From: Opitutales bacterium
GTDB lineage: Bacteria; Verrucomicrobiota; Verrucomicrobiia; Opitutales; Oceanipulchritudinaceae
Direction of reading: 5' to 3'
Length of the DNA: 64,000 bases
Assembly (NCBI GenBank): GCA_016928295.1
Contig: JAFGLA010000048.1
Coordinates: 1 to 64,000, forward strand
Shown: positions 8,425-17,284 of the stretch, one piece after another
Position numbering within the stretch: position 1 is the stretch's first letter
Layout: every line of letters starts with the position of its first letter
Made by a program: the position numbers and the translations under genes
The notes under the pieces: model-generated
Told to the model about the DNA's origin: nothing
The model's input: the letters and a program-made list of their open reading frames with translations, nothing else
The model's database searches: none

Positions 8425-10365
8425 ATGCAAGCATTACCCCTTACTCTTGCCGCGCTTCTGGCTCTGCCAGCAGTAGCGTTTTCTCAAAACACTGCGATTC
8501 TTGTAGAGGCTGAATCCGGTCAACTCGGTTCGGGCCTTACAGCCGTGGCCGGTACCACCTTGACCTATGTAAGAGTAGCCAGCAATTACACAGGCACGGT
8601 TCCGTCTTCCACTACGCGCGTTGGCACTTTGTCGGTAACTCTGCCGACGGCGGGGGATTACGATTTGTACGTCCGGCTCTACGTAGGCTCGGGCGGAGCT
8701 GAAGACGATAGCTTTTTTTACGGCAAGGGATTCGGTGTAAAGGATGTGGAAGACGCCGATTCATGGACCACGGTAAACGGAATATACGGCGCGACAGGGT
8801 ACGCGGATCCTGACGAGGTCATAATTAATGGCGGCGTTGAAAATACGAGCGTCTGGAAGTGGATGAAGCTAAGTCCTGCCGACGAAAGCGGTGTGTTCGC
8901 TGTGGATGCGTCCTCGCTTACGCAGTCTTTCCAGTTCGCGGGCAGAGAGGACGGCCTCTGGATCGACAAGTTCGCTTTTGCGCCGAAGGGCCTCTATTTC
9001 ACCGTTAACCAGATCGAAAACGGCCTTCCAGGCAGTAGCGTTGCGCCAGTCGAGTACATTCCCGAGGGGCCGCACATTGCCTCAGGAAAGGCCAAGTTCC
9101 TCGGTTCTTGTCATTCCAACAACGATCAAGATCGCTATTTTCACACCTATTGGAACGCGGTCATTCCTGCCAACGGCGGCAAATGGGGTTCCGTAGAACG
9201 CATACGAGACAGAATGGTGTGGACAGACTTGGACGCGGCCTACCATGCGGCCAAGGACAATGGCTACCCGTTCAGTATGCACGTTCTTGTATGGGGCTCG
9301 CAGCAGCCGACTTGGATCAGTTCGCTATCGGAAGCGGAGCAGCTCGCCGAAATACGTGAATGGTTTGAGGCAGTCGCGGAACGCTATCCTGACATCGACT
9401 ATCTTCAGGTTGTAAACGAGCCTATTCACGCCAAGCCAAACAATGCCAAGACCGACTCGGGCAACTACATCAACGCACTTGGCGGCACGGCGACCGACGG
9501 CACGCACCCGTGGATTGTTGGCGCATTCCGGCTTGCCAAAGAGTATTTCCCGGACACGCCGTTGATGATAAACGAGTATAACATCATTGGAAATGATGTT
9601 AACACGGATGAATACATCAGCATGGTCAACGAGCTTAAAAACGAAGGCCTGATTGATGCAATAGGTGTTCAGGGGCACGCGTTTGAAACAGTTTATTACA
9701 CTGTCGCAAACATGAAGCGTAATTTGGACCGTCTTGCGGCCACAGGCTTGCCCATCATCATTACCGAGATGGACATAGATGGCGACGAAGGTCTGCCAGA
9801 CGCCCAATCGGACGCCGTCCAGCTTGCGGAGATGCAGGAGATTTTCCCCATGTTCTGGGAGCATCCTTCCGTTATCGGCGTGGTAATGTGGGGTTACCGC
9901 GTAGGCATGTGGAGAAGCCCGACAGACGCATATTTAACAGACGATTACAGCAACGAGCGTCCTGCACTCCGTTGGATGCGTCAGTATGTTCAGAGCGAGC
10001 CATGGCTTGGCCAGTTTGATACAGAATACAACTGGTCGGACTCTGGCGACTGGCTCGGAGGTAGCGTTTACATAGGATACCAGCCTTGGATATACGCCGA
10101 CGGACGCTGGATCTGGGTCTTTGACGAACTTTATACCGGAAACGGTTTGTGGGGTTTTGTTTACGATACGCAGCAGGGTGGGACCTCGGTCGCTCCTGAT
10201 GCGTGGATGGGATATGATGTTACTGGTAACTGGGCGGCCACCGGAGATTGGCTTGGCAGTGTTTACATTGCCTATGCTCCTTGGGTTTGGACCGACCTTG
10301 GTTGGATGTACATCGACGAGACCGGCTCTCTCGACCTTGGCGCCTGGGCATGGATTCCCAGATAA
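8425..10365 (+). CDS. secreted GH10 endo-1,4-beta-xylanase with N-terminal beta module and Trp-rich C-terminus
   Basis: About 646 residues from the ATG at 8425, which opens on a clean signal peptide (TLAALLALPAVAFS). A GTG at 8401 would add 8 residues before the signal and is less likely. Residues about 22-200 form a beta-sandwich resembling carbohydrate-binding modules. The GH10 barrel spans about 210-525: HVLVWGSQ, acid/base E332 in VVNEPIH, GVQGHAFE, and nucleophile E448 in ITEMDIDG. The last 110 residues hold two repeats rich in GDWLGG/SVYI and PWxW motifs, an aromatic tail of unknown role, possibly surface anchoring or glycan binding. The role is extracellular or periplasmic xylan depolymerisation. 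A strong terminator follows at 10393. Confidence 0.9.
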   Translation: MQALPLTLAALLALPAVAFSQNTAILVEAESGQLGSGLTAVAGTTLTYVRVASNYTGTVPSSTTRVGTLSVTLPTAGDYDLYVRLYVGSGGAEDDSFFYGKGFGVKDVEDADSWTTVNGIYGATGYADPDEVIINGGVENTSVWKWMKLSPADESGVFAVDASSLTQSFQFAGREDGLWIDKFAFAPKGLYFTVNQIENGLPGSSVAPVEYIPEGPHIASGKAKFLGSCHSNNDQDRYFHTYWNAVIPANGGKWGSVERIRDRMVWTDLDAAYHAAKDNGYPFSMHVLVWGSQQPTWISSLSEAEQLAEIREWFEAVAERYPDIDYLQVVNEPIHAKPNNAKTDSGNYINALGGTATDGTHPWIVGAFRLAKEYFPDTPLMINEYNIIGNDVNTDEYISMVNELKNEGLIDAIGVQGHAFETVYYTVANMKRNLDRLAATGLPIIITEMDIDGDEGLPDAQSDAVQLAEMQEIFPMFWEHPSVIGVVMWGYRVGMWRSPTDAYLTDDYSNERPALRWMRQYVQSEPWLGQFDTEYNWSDSGDWLGGSVYIGYQPWIYADGRWIWVFDELYTGNGLWGFVYDTQQGGTSVAPDAWMGYDVTGNWAATGDWLGSVYIAYAPWVWTDLGWMYIDETGSLDLGAWAWIPR

Positions 10366-10392
10366 AGGTCGGGCAGTGGTTTCATAGTGGGG

Positions 10393-10425
10393 AAGGCGCG
10401 TTCCGTGGGGGAACGCGCCTTTTTT
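10393..10425 (+). terminator. rho-independent terminator after the GH10 gene
   Basis: Twelve-bp perfect stem (AAGGCGCGTTCC / GGAACGCGCCTT) with a 5-nt loop, followed by a run of six T. Confidence 0.9.
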
Positions 10426-10581
10426 ACTTGGCTAAGTCATCTTCATACGGGGATAATTCGTTTGCATATGTCTGGGCGTTTCTTGTCATGACGTCCATTT
10501 GTTTAGTCCGGCCTTCGAATAGCTTGTTCTTTTCGTTGCAATGAGGCGGCAAGAGTCTTAATTGTCCAGTTTTTGGCCATC

Positions 10582-12171
10582 ATGAAAATCCTCGTAGCAG
10601 ACAAGATTGCAGAATCGGGCGTCGCCTTGCTCCGTGAGCAGGGCTTTGAAGTGGTGGAGGCTTTCAAGTCTTCCACTCCTGACAAGGTCATCGATTTCGT
10701 GTCCGATGTGGACGCAATCATCGTTCGCAGCGCGACGAAGATCACCCGAGAGGTGATCCTGGCCGCCCCGAAGCTCAAGGCCGTTGGCCGCGCCGGTGTC
10801 GGCGTGGACAACATCGACGTGGACGCTGCCACAGAGCGCGGCGTCATCGTCATGAACACGCCCGGAGGCAACACCATTGCCGCCTGCGAGCTGGCCTTTA
10901 CGCTCATGCTCTGCACCGCGCGCCCCGTCGTGCAGGCAGATGCCTCGATGCGCTCTGGCAAGTGGGACAAGAAGAGCTTTGAAGGCATCGAGCTTAACGG
11001 CAAGGTGCTGGGCGTAATCGGCCTTGGCCGCATCGGCGGCAACCTCGCCAAGAGGGCGCTCGCCTTCAACATGCGCGTTCTGGCCTACGATCCCTACCTT
11101 ACAGAGGAAAAGGCGCACCAGATGGGCGTCGAGAAGGTGGAGCTGGAAGCCCTGTTCGCACAGGCGGACTACATCTCCATCCACATGCCCAAGACGGCCG
11201 AGACGAAGAACATGATAAACTCCGCCGCCATCGCCAAGATGAAGGACGGGGTGCGCATCGTGAACTGCGCCCGAGGCGGCCTTATCGACGAACCTGCGCT
11301 GGCCGAAGCTCTCAAGAGCCGCAAGGTCGCCGCCGCCGGTCTTGACGTGTTCGACGCCGAGCCTCTCCAGGCCGACAGCCCCCTGCGCGGCCTGCCCAAT
11401 GTCATCATGACCCCCCACCTTGGCGCATCCACGGTGGAGGCTCAGGAAGGCGTGGGTATCGAGGTCGCCGAGGCGATCGGCTCCGTCCTCAAGGGCGGCA
11501 TGATACGCAACGCTATCAACGCTCCCGCCGTTGACCCCGCCACTCTCAAGATTCTCGCCCCCTACATCCGTCTTGGCGAACTGTTGGGCAGTGTGCTCCA
11601 ACAGGTGTCTGCCAAGGACGTGACGAAGATCACGATCCGCGGCTGGGGCAAGATGACATCTTACGACAACCTGCCCGTCGTCCGTTCCGTCCAGCGCGGC
11701 TACCTGCGCAAGATTGCCCAGGATATCAACGACATCAACGCCCCGCGCGCCATGAAGCGCCTCGGCATAGAGGTGCAGGCCCACAGCTCCAACACGGACA
11801 CCGATTACACGGACCTTCTCGCCGTCGAGGCAGAATGCGCTAGCGGTGCCAAGTTCTGCGTGGCCGGAACCCTCTTTGGCAAGAGCCAGAAGCCCCGCAT
11901 GGTTTCGCTCAACGGGCGCGACGTGGAGGCGGTTCTCTCCGGCTTCCTGCTCGTAGTCGAGAACAACGACGTGCCCGGCATCGTCGGTCACATCGGCACA
12001 GTCCTCGCTAAGAACGGCCTCAACATTGCCAACATGTCGCTGTCGCGCAACAACGTTGGCGGCCTTGCCCTGAACATCTGCACGATGGACAGCAAGCCCT
12101 GCGAAAAGGCCATATCCGAGCTTCTATCGCACAAGGACATCAAGGGCGTAAGCCTCGTTGACCTCTCGTAA
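10582..12171 (+). CDS. serA: D-3-phosphoglycerate dehydrogenase
   Basis: About 529 residues from the ATG at 10582 (a TTG three codons upstream is less likely). The first step of serine synthesis: oxidises 3-phosphoglycerate to 3-phosphohydroxypyruvate with NAD+. The Rossmann motif is GVIGLGRIGGNLAKRA, followed by NCARGGLIDEPAL and the catalytic His in MTPHLGAST. Residues beyond about 310 form the intervening substrate-binding domain, and a C-terminal ACT domain (ENNDVPGIVGHIGTVL) probably senses serine. This is the long, type I form. An inverted repeat follows at 12203. Confidence 0.96.
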   Translation: MKILVADKIAESGVALLREQGFEVVEAFKSSTPDKVIDFVSDVDAIIVRSATKITREVILAAPKLKAVGRAGVGVDNIDVDAATERGVIVMNTPGGNTIAACELAFTLMLCTARPVVQADASMRSGKWDKKSFEGIELNGKVLGVIGLGRIGGNLAKRALAFNMRVLAYDPYLTEEKAHQMGVEKVELEALFAQADYISIHMPKTAETKNMINSAAIAKMKDGVRIVNCARGGLIDEPALAEALKSRKVAAAGLDVFDAEPLQADSPLRGLPNVIMTPHLGASTVEAQEGVGIEVAEAIGSVLKGGMIRNAINAPAVDPATLKILAPYIRLGELLGSVLQQVSAKDVTKITIRGWGKMTSYDNLPVVRSVQRGYLRKIAQDINDINAPRAMKRLGIEVQAHSSNTDTDYTDLLAVEAECASGAKFCVAGTLFGKSQKPRMVSLNGRDVEAVLSGFLLVVENNDVPGIVGHIGTVLAKNGLNIANMSLSRNNVGGLALNICTMDSKPCEKAISELLSHKDIKGVSLVDLS

Positions 12172-12202
12172 GAAGAGCCGTTTCGTTTTCTAAAAGCATC
12201 AT

Positions 12203-12234
12203 CAGCCCGCGAGTCTTGCATGGCCCGCGGGCTG
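12203..12234 (+). terminator. possible terminator after serA
   Basis: CAGCCCGCG / CGCGGGCTG stem with a 14-nt loop, followed by only a weak T-rich stretch, so termination may be partial and plsY may be read through. Confidence 0.5.
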
Positions 12235-12260
12235 TTGTATAAATGGGATAATTGCAGATT

Positions 12261-12878
12261 ATGACAGCTCCAGTCGCATACTTTCTCATCGTGGCCCTTG
12301 CCGCATACCTTGTTGGTTCGGTTTCCTTTGCCGTAATCATTTCCAAAAGGCACGGTGTTGACATCCTCAAGGCCGGCAGCGGGAACCCGGGCGCGACAAA
12401 CGTCAAGCGTGTCGTTGGCAAGGGCGCGGGGAATCTTTGCTTTGTTATGGACGCGCTCAAGGGCGTTGCCGCAGCGGGCATTCCCATGCTGGTGTTTGCA
12501 GGGCAGGGATGGGGCGCACAGCTGGGCGTCACGGGTCTTGTCGCGGCGCTTGTTGGGCACAGCTTTTCCGTTTTCATTGGTTTTCGTGGCGGAAAGGGGG
12601 TGGCCACGACAATCGGCGGCCTTCTGGCCCTTTGTCCTCTGGTGATAATCGTGGGGGTGATCGCGTGGCTGGCAGTGTTCTATGCCTCGCGCTACGTCTC
12701 GCTCGCCTCGATTGCTCTTGGCCTTAGCCTTCCCTTGGCTGCGTGGCTTTTCAGTGAGCCTGCAATTATTCGCTACTTTACGCTCGTTCTGGCTGCGATA
12801 CTCATCATTCGGCACCGCTCCAATATCGCCCGCCTCTGCAAGGGCACGGAGAACAGGTTCGTCAACAGTCCGAAGTAG
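12261..12878 (+). CDS. plsY: glycerol-3-phosphate acyltransferase PlsY
   Basis: A 205-residue inner-membrane enzyme that transfers acyl groups from acyl-phosphate to glycerol-3-phosphate, the first step of phospholipid synthesis. PlsY motifs are clear: GSVSFAVIISK near the first membrane helix, GSGNPGATNVKR (substrate loop), and GHSFSVFIGFRGGKGVAT (phosphate-binding loop). About five transmembrane segments are visible. The ATG at 12261 was preferred to a TTG three codons upstream. PlsX is not in the window. Confidence 0.96.
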   Translation: MTAPVAYFLIVALAAYLVGSVSFAVIISKRHGVDILKAGSGNPGATNVKRVVGKGAGNLCFVMDALKGVAAAGIPMLVFAGQGWGAQLGVTGLVAALVGHSFSVFIGFRGGKGVATTIGGLLALCPLVIIVGVIAWLAVFYASRYVSLASIALGLSLPLAAWLFSEPAIIRYFTLVLAAILIIRHRSNIARLCKGTENRFVNSPK

Positions 12879-12934
12879 CTGTACATGTCACCATTTTTTT
12901 GCATAAATAGCTGCGAATGTAATTCAATGCACAG

Positions 12935-12967
12935 CAAAGGCCGGACGATTGATGCGTCCGGCCTTTG
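12935..12967. terminator. bidirectional terminator between plsY and the lipoprotein gene
   Basis: Perfect 12-bp stem (CAAAGGCCGGAC / GTCCGGCCTTTG) with a 9-nt loop between convergent genes. The stem ends in A/T-rich bases on both sides, but the T-tracts are short. Confidence 0.7.
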
Positions 12968-12987
12968 TCGTAATGTGCGAAATATGA

Positions 12988-13635
12988 TTACAGTCCGTTC
13001 TTCTCCAATGTGAGCGAAAGTTTCGCCATAAAGTCATTGAACGCTATGTTATAAGCCTTCTGCCAGTTCGCGTCACTGGCCATCTGCCCAACGTTCTTGC
13101 CATAACCGGATACTGTGAATTCGTAAATCTTACCATCTACAGTAATGGTGACCAAGCAATTGATTTTGGCTTCAAAGCTTACTCCCCACATCCCGGGGGT
13201 AAACCATGCCCAAAACTCGCGAACTACCACTTTCGCCGTGTTTGGAGAGGCCATATCAGTGCTTATGGAGTAGCCTTTTTGCTTCAGACCCTCTTCGATA
13301 AGCTTTTGTGTGCGCTCTTGAACGGTTTGTCCTACGGGTAGAGCAATGTCTCCCATTGCTTGTCCCCAAGTATTGCGCTGACGGCCTATCATGACCGACT
13401 TTATGGCTTCGTTCATGGTCGTCACGTCACCGTCGATTGACGGTATGGATGGGTCGCTAGGCTCATTCATGAACTGGCGGGCATCCGTCACTTCAGTAAT
13501 GCGTATGTCTCCTTTGCCGGATTCGCCAGTAGCCATGGCAGGAACCGGAAGATCAACCGTGCGACGACCGACAACGCAACCAGTTTGTACTAGGGCTGCG
13601 GCTAGGAATAGAGAGATTGTTAGTAATTTCTTCAT
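12988..13635 (-). CDS. putative lipoprotein of unknown function
   Basis: About 215 residues starting at MKKLLTISLFLAAALVQTGC, a signal peptide ending in a Cys. The lipobox is imperfect (QTGC), so lipidation is likely but not certain. An ATG 13 codons upstream lacks signal character. The rest is a soluble alpha/beta protein with the motif VVREFWAWFTPGMW and a C-terminal amphipathic helix. It loosely recalls YajG-type outer-membrane lipoproteins, but I cannot assign the family. Monocistronic, convergent with plsY. Confidence 0.7.
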   Translation of the reverse strand: MKKLLTISLFLAAALVQTGCVVGRRTVDLPVPAMATGESGKGDIRITEVTDARQFMNEPSDPSIPSIDGDVTTMNEAIKSVMIGRQRNTWGQAMGDIALPVGQTVQERTQKLIEEGLKQKGYSISTDMASPNTAKVVVREFWAWFTPGMWGVSFEAKINCLVTITVDGKIYEFTVSGYGKNVGQMASDANWQKAYNIAFNDFMAKLSLTLEKNGL

Positions 13636-13767
13636 GCGAAGAACATTATCATTGAATCTCTTGCTGCACATCAACGTTAAATCTTATTTAAATTCTGGGA
13701 ACGAACGCGATCCATACATCGCTAAGTCTTGTGGATAATAGCTCGTCTTGCATAATGCTACTTCCGG

Positions 13768-14250
13768 CTACTGGAAGAGCTTGTTTCCGAAGTCCGAATT
13801 GTGTTTCTTGCGCTGCGCGAGAAGAGTCTTGCTCATCAGATCTCGTTCCTTGCGGACCCGCTCAAGCAGAGTTTCCGGCGAAATGACGTGAGCGCCTCTT
13901 GCAAATACGCTCAGGCACAGCGCGTTGTCTTTGGACACCACCGTGAACGCGTCGCCATCAGGCGCATTGTTCACTATCTGCTCTATTATTGCGTCCGCGC
14001 TTGTCCCGCTTGGCGAGTATATGACGCAAGGGGCTTTATCTCCTGCGGGATACATGGTCTCTACCGCATCGGACTTTCCGTCGAACACCACCGTAACCTC
14101 GCAACTGACCGCATCGTGCAACACTGACAGCCTCTCCACAAGCAAGCTCGCCGCAGCATCTATGTCATGCCCCATCATGCGCTTCAACTGCGGCCAACTA
14201 TGCGTAACGTTGTAGCCATCAACAAGAATGTACTGCTTTTGCTGTGCCAT
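13768..14250 (-). CDS. NYN-domain (YacP/Rae1-like) endoribonuclease
   Basis: A 160-residue PIN-like nuclease. Acidic motifs are YILVDGYNVTH near the N-terminus, VVFDGKSD in the middle, and GTSADAIIE then VVSKDNALC towards the end, matching the YacP/NYN family (Rae1 of Bacillus cleaves mRNA on the ribosome). The C-terminus is basic and helical. The start lies 3 bp after the antiporter stop, so the two are almost certainly co-transcribed and perhaps translationally coupled. The RNA target is unknown. Confidence 0.8.
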   Translation of the reverse strand: MAQQKQYILVDGYNVTHSWPQLKRMMGHDIDAAASLLVERLSVLHDAVSCEVTVVFDGKSDAVETMYPAGDKAPCVIYSPSGTSADAIIEQIVNNAPDGDAFTVVSKDNALCLSVFARGAHVISPETLLERVRKERDLMSKTLLAQRKKHNSDFGNKLFQ

Positions 14251-14253
14251 CCC

Positions 14254-16608
14254 CTAGGAGTTGTCGATTGGTGGTGGAATCTCATCCATGACCGGCACTT
14301 TTTCCCCGTCAATAAATGCCCTGAACGCCTTGGAACGTTCCTCGCTGCCTACGTATATGAGCATGTCGCCGGACTTTAGCAGCTCTTCGGCCCCGGGGCT
14401 GGTAATCTGCCTTGCTCCGCGCTGTATCCCTATGACGCTTATGCCAAAACGTTTGCGCAGGTTGAGGCCGGCCAGTGTGTCGCCGTCCATACTGCTGCCT
14501 TGGGGGAGGATTACGCGCTCGATCTTCAACGCGCCCTTGATCGGCTTTGGGCTTGTGCTTACGTCGGTCTTGGCCGAGAGCATGTCGGCAGCCTTTTGAT
14601 TGCTCTCGAATGGGCCGAGCAGAACTACCGTGTCATCAGGAAAAAGGTAAGTGTCCGGCCCCGGGTTGAACACCTCTATGCCCGAGCGCACCAGCGCCAG
14701 TATCATGCTGCCGGTTCTTGTTTGCAGATTCAGCTCCCTGAGCGCCTTTCCGGCGGCTTCGCTAAGGCGTCCGATCTTTATTTCCCGTATCTCAACCGGC
14801 CAGGGGTAGTCTTTGCGCAGGCGCGCGATGGTGTCCAAACGGCGTTGTTCGGCCTGTTCGCTGCCGTCGTCGTTGAAGCTGTCTATGAACAATGCCTCGA
14901 TGCGGCTATTGATATGCACCATGTTCCGCCAGAAGAACAGTGCGATTCCTACAACCAATATGGCAAACAGTATAAGCGCCGTTCCACGGGGCAGAAAGGG
15001 TGCTGCGACAGAGAGGAAGAACCCGCCAAGGACCAGGAGCAAAAGCAGCGTCGCGAGCATGTTGACGAGGTTGTTCACCCGGCCCTGCATGATGGATCGG
15101 TTCCGGTTGTGTGCCATCAGGGCATCGGTAACCATGTACACTATGGACGAGATGTTCCGCGCGGTGGCGATTACAAACGGGACGGATAGAATCGCCGTGC
15201 ATATCCATACCGCAAGGCCCCAGAGCAGGGGATCTGGCACATCCAGATGGGACACCCAGCGCGCTGTTACCGCCCCGCCGAGAACAATGCCGCTAATTAG
15301 AAAGAAGTAGATTGTTATCTGGATAAGCGGGCGGCGCGTCAGGCGAAGCACGCGGCTTTTGTCAAGCTCCGCAGTCACGGTGTCCAGATAGTTGCGGTAG
15401 AACTTTGCAAAGCGCGTAATCTGGCGCGGCATGTGGTCTGCAAACCACTTGTACTGTTCGCTGGAGCTGACGCTAAGATACGGGGTAAGGAGTATGCTGA
15501 TGAGCGCGACTCCAAAGGCTATTGCTGTCAGCCTTTCGTCGGTAACGCCCAGTTGTTTGCCCAGCGCGGCAATGATGAAGCTGAATTCGCCAATCTGCGC
15601 CTTTGCAACGGAGGCCCGATAGCTGCTGTTGCCAGCCTGACCTGACAGGAACAGCCCGATGAAGCAGCTTGAGATTTTGCCGACTATCATCAGGACGCTT
15701 ATAAAGAGCACCCAGCCTATGTTGCCTAGGACCAGCACCGGGTCTATTTGCAGGCCGATGGTGACAAAGAACACCGCACTGAACAGGTCGCGCAGGCTGC
15801 GGTTGTTGTTGAGGACGGTGTGGACAAGGCGGGTGCGGGATATTATGGCTCCGGCCACGAAGGCGCCGAGTGCTTCCGAGAAATGCAGCCTTATGGCCAG
15901 TGCGCCTATTCCAAGAGCCAGCCCCGCGGATACGATTGTGAGGGCTTCGCGGTTGTCTCCGTCTTCGGCGTAGGCGATGAGCTTGGGCGCGAAAAGGCGG
16001 CCAATGAAAAACATGCCTATTACAAAGACGCCCATCATGAACGAGACCAGTTCCAGCGACTGCCAGTCGAGGTTCTTGGTCACGGCTACACCGCTTAGAA
16101 GCACGAGCAGAAGGACCGCAAGCAGGTCTTCGAGTATCATTATCCCGACGGCGAGTTGCGCGTGCGGCATCTTGTCCCGCTTTTGCTCGTGCAGGACTCG
16201 CATCGTCACCATCGTGGAGCTTATGGCCAGCAGGCTGCCGAAGAATAGGCTGCTGACATTGTCCCAACCCATGAGCGGGGAGAGCAGCCTCGCAAGGTAG
16301 AGCATGGCCAGCGTTTGGGCGACAAGTGCCATCAGCGCGGCTCCCATCACGCGGCGCAGGCGGCCAAGGTCGAACTCCATGCCCATGAAAAAGAGCAGAA
16401 ACAGCACGCCGAGCTGCGAAATCTGGTGGATACTTTCCTCGTCGGAGAGTATCGCCACAGGCATAATGCCGTCTCCGAGCAGAAGCCCGACTGTGAGATA
16501 TGCGAAGATTACAGGCAGCTTCAGCTTGCGGAATATCGTCGAGGCTATCGCCGCGCCTGCCACGACTATGCCAAGATCCTGTATTAGACTCGCGCCATGG
16601 GGAGACAT
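14254..16608 (-). CDS. Kef-type cation/proton antiporter (CPA2) with C-terminal RCK_C domains
   Basis: 784 residues. Residues about 5-390 are a CPA2 antiporter core of 12 or so helices (AYLTVGLLLGDG, LFFMGMEFDL, LEDLLAVLLL, SEALGAFVAGAIIS, FFVTIGLQIDP). A further four-helix block lies at about 430-590, preceded by a soluble linker. Two TrkA-C/RCK_C-type domains close the protein (about 610-690 and 710-780). No TrkA-N (NAD-binding) domain is evident, unlike KefB/KefC. It probably exchanges K+ or Na+ for H+ at the inner membrane under ligand control. It lies between dnaX (63 bp upstream) and the NYN RNase on the same strand. Confidence 0.88.
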   Translation of the reverse strand: MSPHGASLIQDLGIVVAGAAIASTIFRKLKLPVIFAYLTVGLLLGDGIMPVAILSDEESIHQISQLGVLFLLFFMGMEFDLGRLRRVMGAALMALVAQTLAMLYLARLLSPLMGWDNVSSLFFGSLLAISSTMVTMRVLHEQKRDKMPHAQLAVGIMILEDLLAVLLLVLLSGVAVTKNLDWQSLELVSFMMGVFVIGMFFIGRLFAPKLIAYAEDGDNREALTIVSAGLALGIGALAIRLHFSEALGAFVAGAIISRTRLVHTVLNNNRSLRDLFSAVFFVTIGLQIDPVLVLGNIGWVLFISVLMIVGKISSCFIGLFLSGQAGNSSYRASVAKAQIGEFSFIIAALGKQLGVTDERLTAIAFGVALISILLTPYLSVSSSEQYKWFADHMPRQITRFAKFYRNYLDTVTAELDKSRVLRLTRRPLIQITIYFFLISGIVLGGAVTARWVSHLDVPDPLLWGLAVWICTAILSVPFVIATARNISSIVYMVTDALMAHNRNRSIMQGRVNNLVNMLATLLLLLVLGGFFLSVAAPFLPRGTALILFAILVVGIALFFWRNMVHINSRIEALFIDSFNDDGSEQAEQRRLDTIARLRKDYPWPVEIREIKIGRLSEAAGKALRELNLQTRTGSMILALVRSGIEVFNPGPDTYLFPDDTVVLLGPFESNQKAADMLSAKTDVSTSPKPIKGALKIERVILPQGSSMDGDTLAGLNLRKRFGISVIGIQRGARQITSPGAEELLKSGDMLIYVGSEERSKAFRAFIDGEKVPVMDEIPPPIDNS

Positions 16609-16671
16609 GTTCTCTATATGTGGCTAGTAGCTATCGTGTCTGGATTCGGGAGTAACGATTAAACTTGTCTG

Positions 16672-17284
16672 CTAATTCATGTCGTCAGTTTCGTCCGGTA
16701 TGAAATCGTCGGTGTCATCGAGAATCTTTTGTTTAGTCGCCACTCTGTCCTTTGCCGCGAGTCCGGGTTCGTAGGCCCTTATCAGGTGGAAGTCGCTCTT
16801 TAGCTTTTCGCGCATGTAGTCGCGGATCTCTGCGGGAATCTTGGGCAGGGCTTCTTCGATGCTTGTTCGCGGAGCTTTGGACTTTGCTGCGGGACTGCCG
16901 CTTCTATGCGGGCGGCTTTCTTCTGACGCGGGTTCGTTCCACTGCTGGGCCATGGTGCCCTCCCAGCGTTCGGAATCGTCGTCTGCGGCCGTTGCGCACG
17001 TCGCTTGAACGTTGCCAGTAGTCGTTGCTTCGTCCGGCAGATCATCGACTTCGTCATCCTCGGATTTCGCGGAGAAGGCGTCGATTGTGGCTGGAGTCGT
17101 TTCGGGCGCCTCAAGGGGAGAGGCCGCGAACACGGGCCTTTCGCTCGCCGCTGTAGGCTTCTCGGGTGCAGGCTTCGAGGGGGTCTTGCGCTCCTCTTGT
17201 CGGACTTTGGCCGGAATCGCGGTCTTGGCCGGAGCCGTGAGCCTGCTTTCAGCCCTGGGCGGAACCGCTACAAAGTTTTTTTTT
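16672..17284 (-). CDS. dnaX: tau-specific C-terminal extension of dnaX, read in the -1 frame
   Basis: This frame stays open from the A9 run at the end of the 0-frame dnaX ORF down to 16672, about 200 codons with no stop. It is Pro/Ala/Glu-rich at first ([20 protein letters not shown]), then ends in a compact charged region ([18 protein letters not shown]). That is the linker-plus-tail layout expected for tau domains IV-V, which contact the helicase and polymerase alpha. There is no ATG at its beginning. Joined by a -1 shift (or one added A in the transcript), the full product is 580 residues. A sequencing error in the homopolymer is the competing explanation. Confidence 0.75.
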
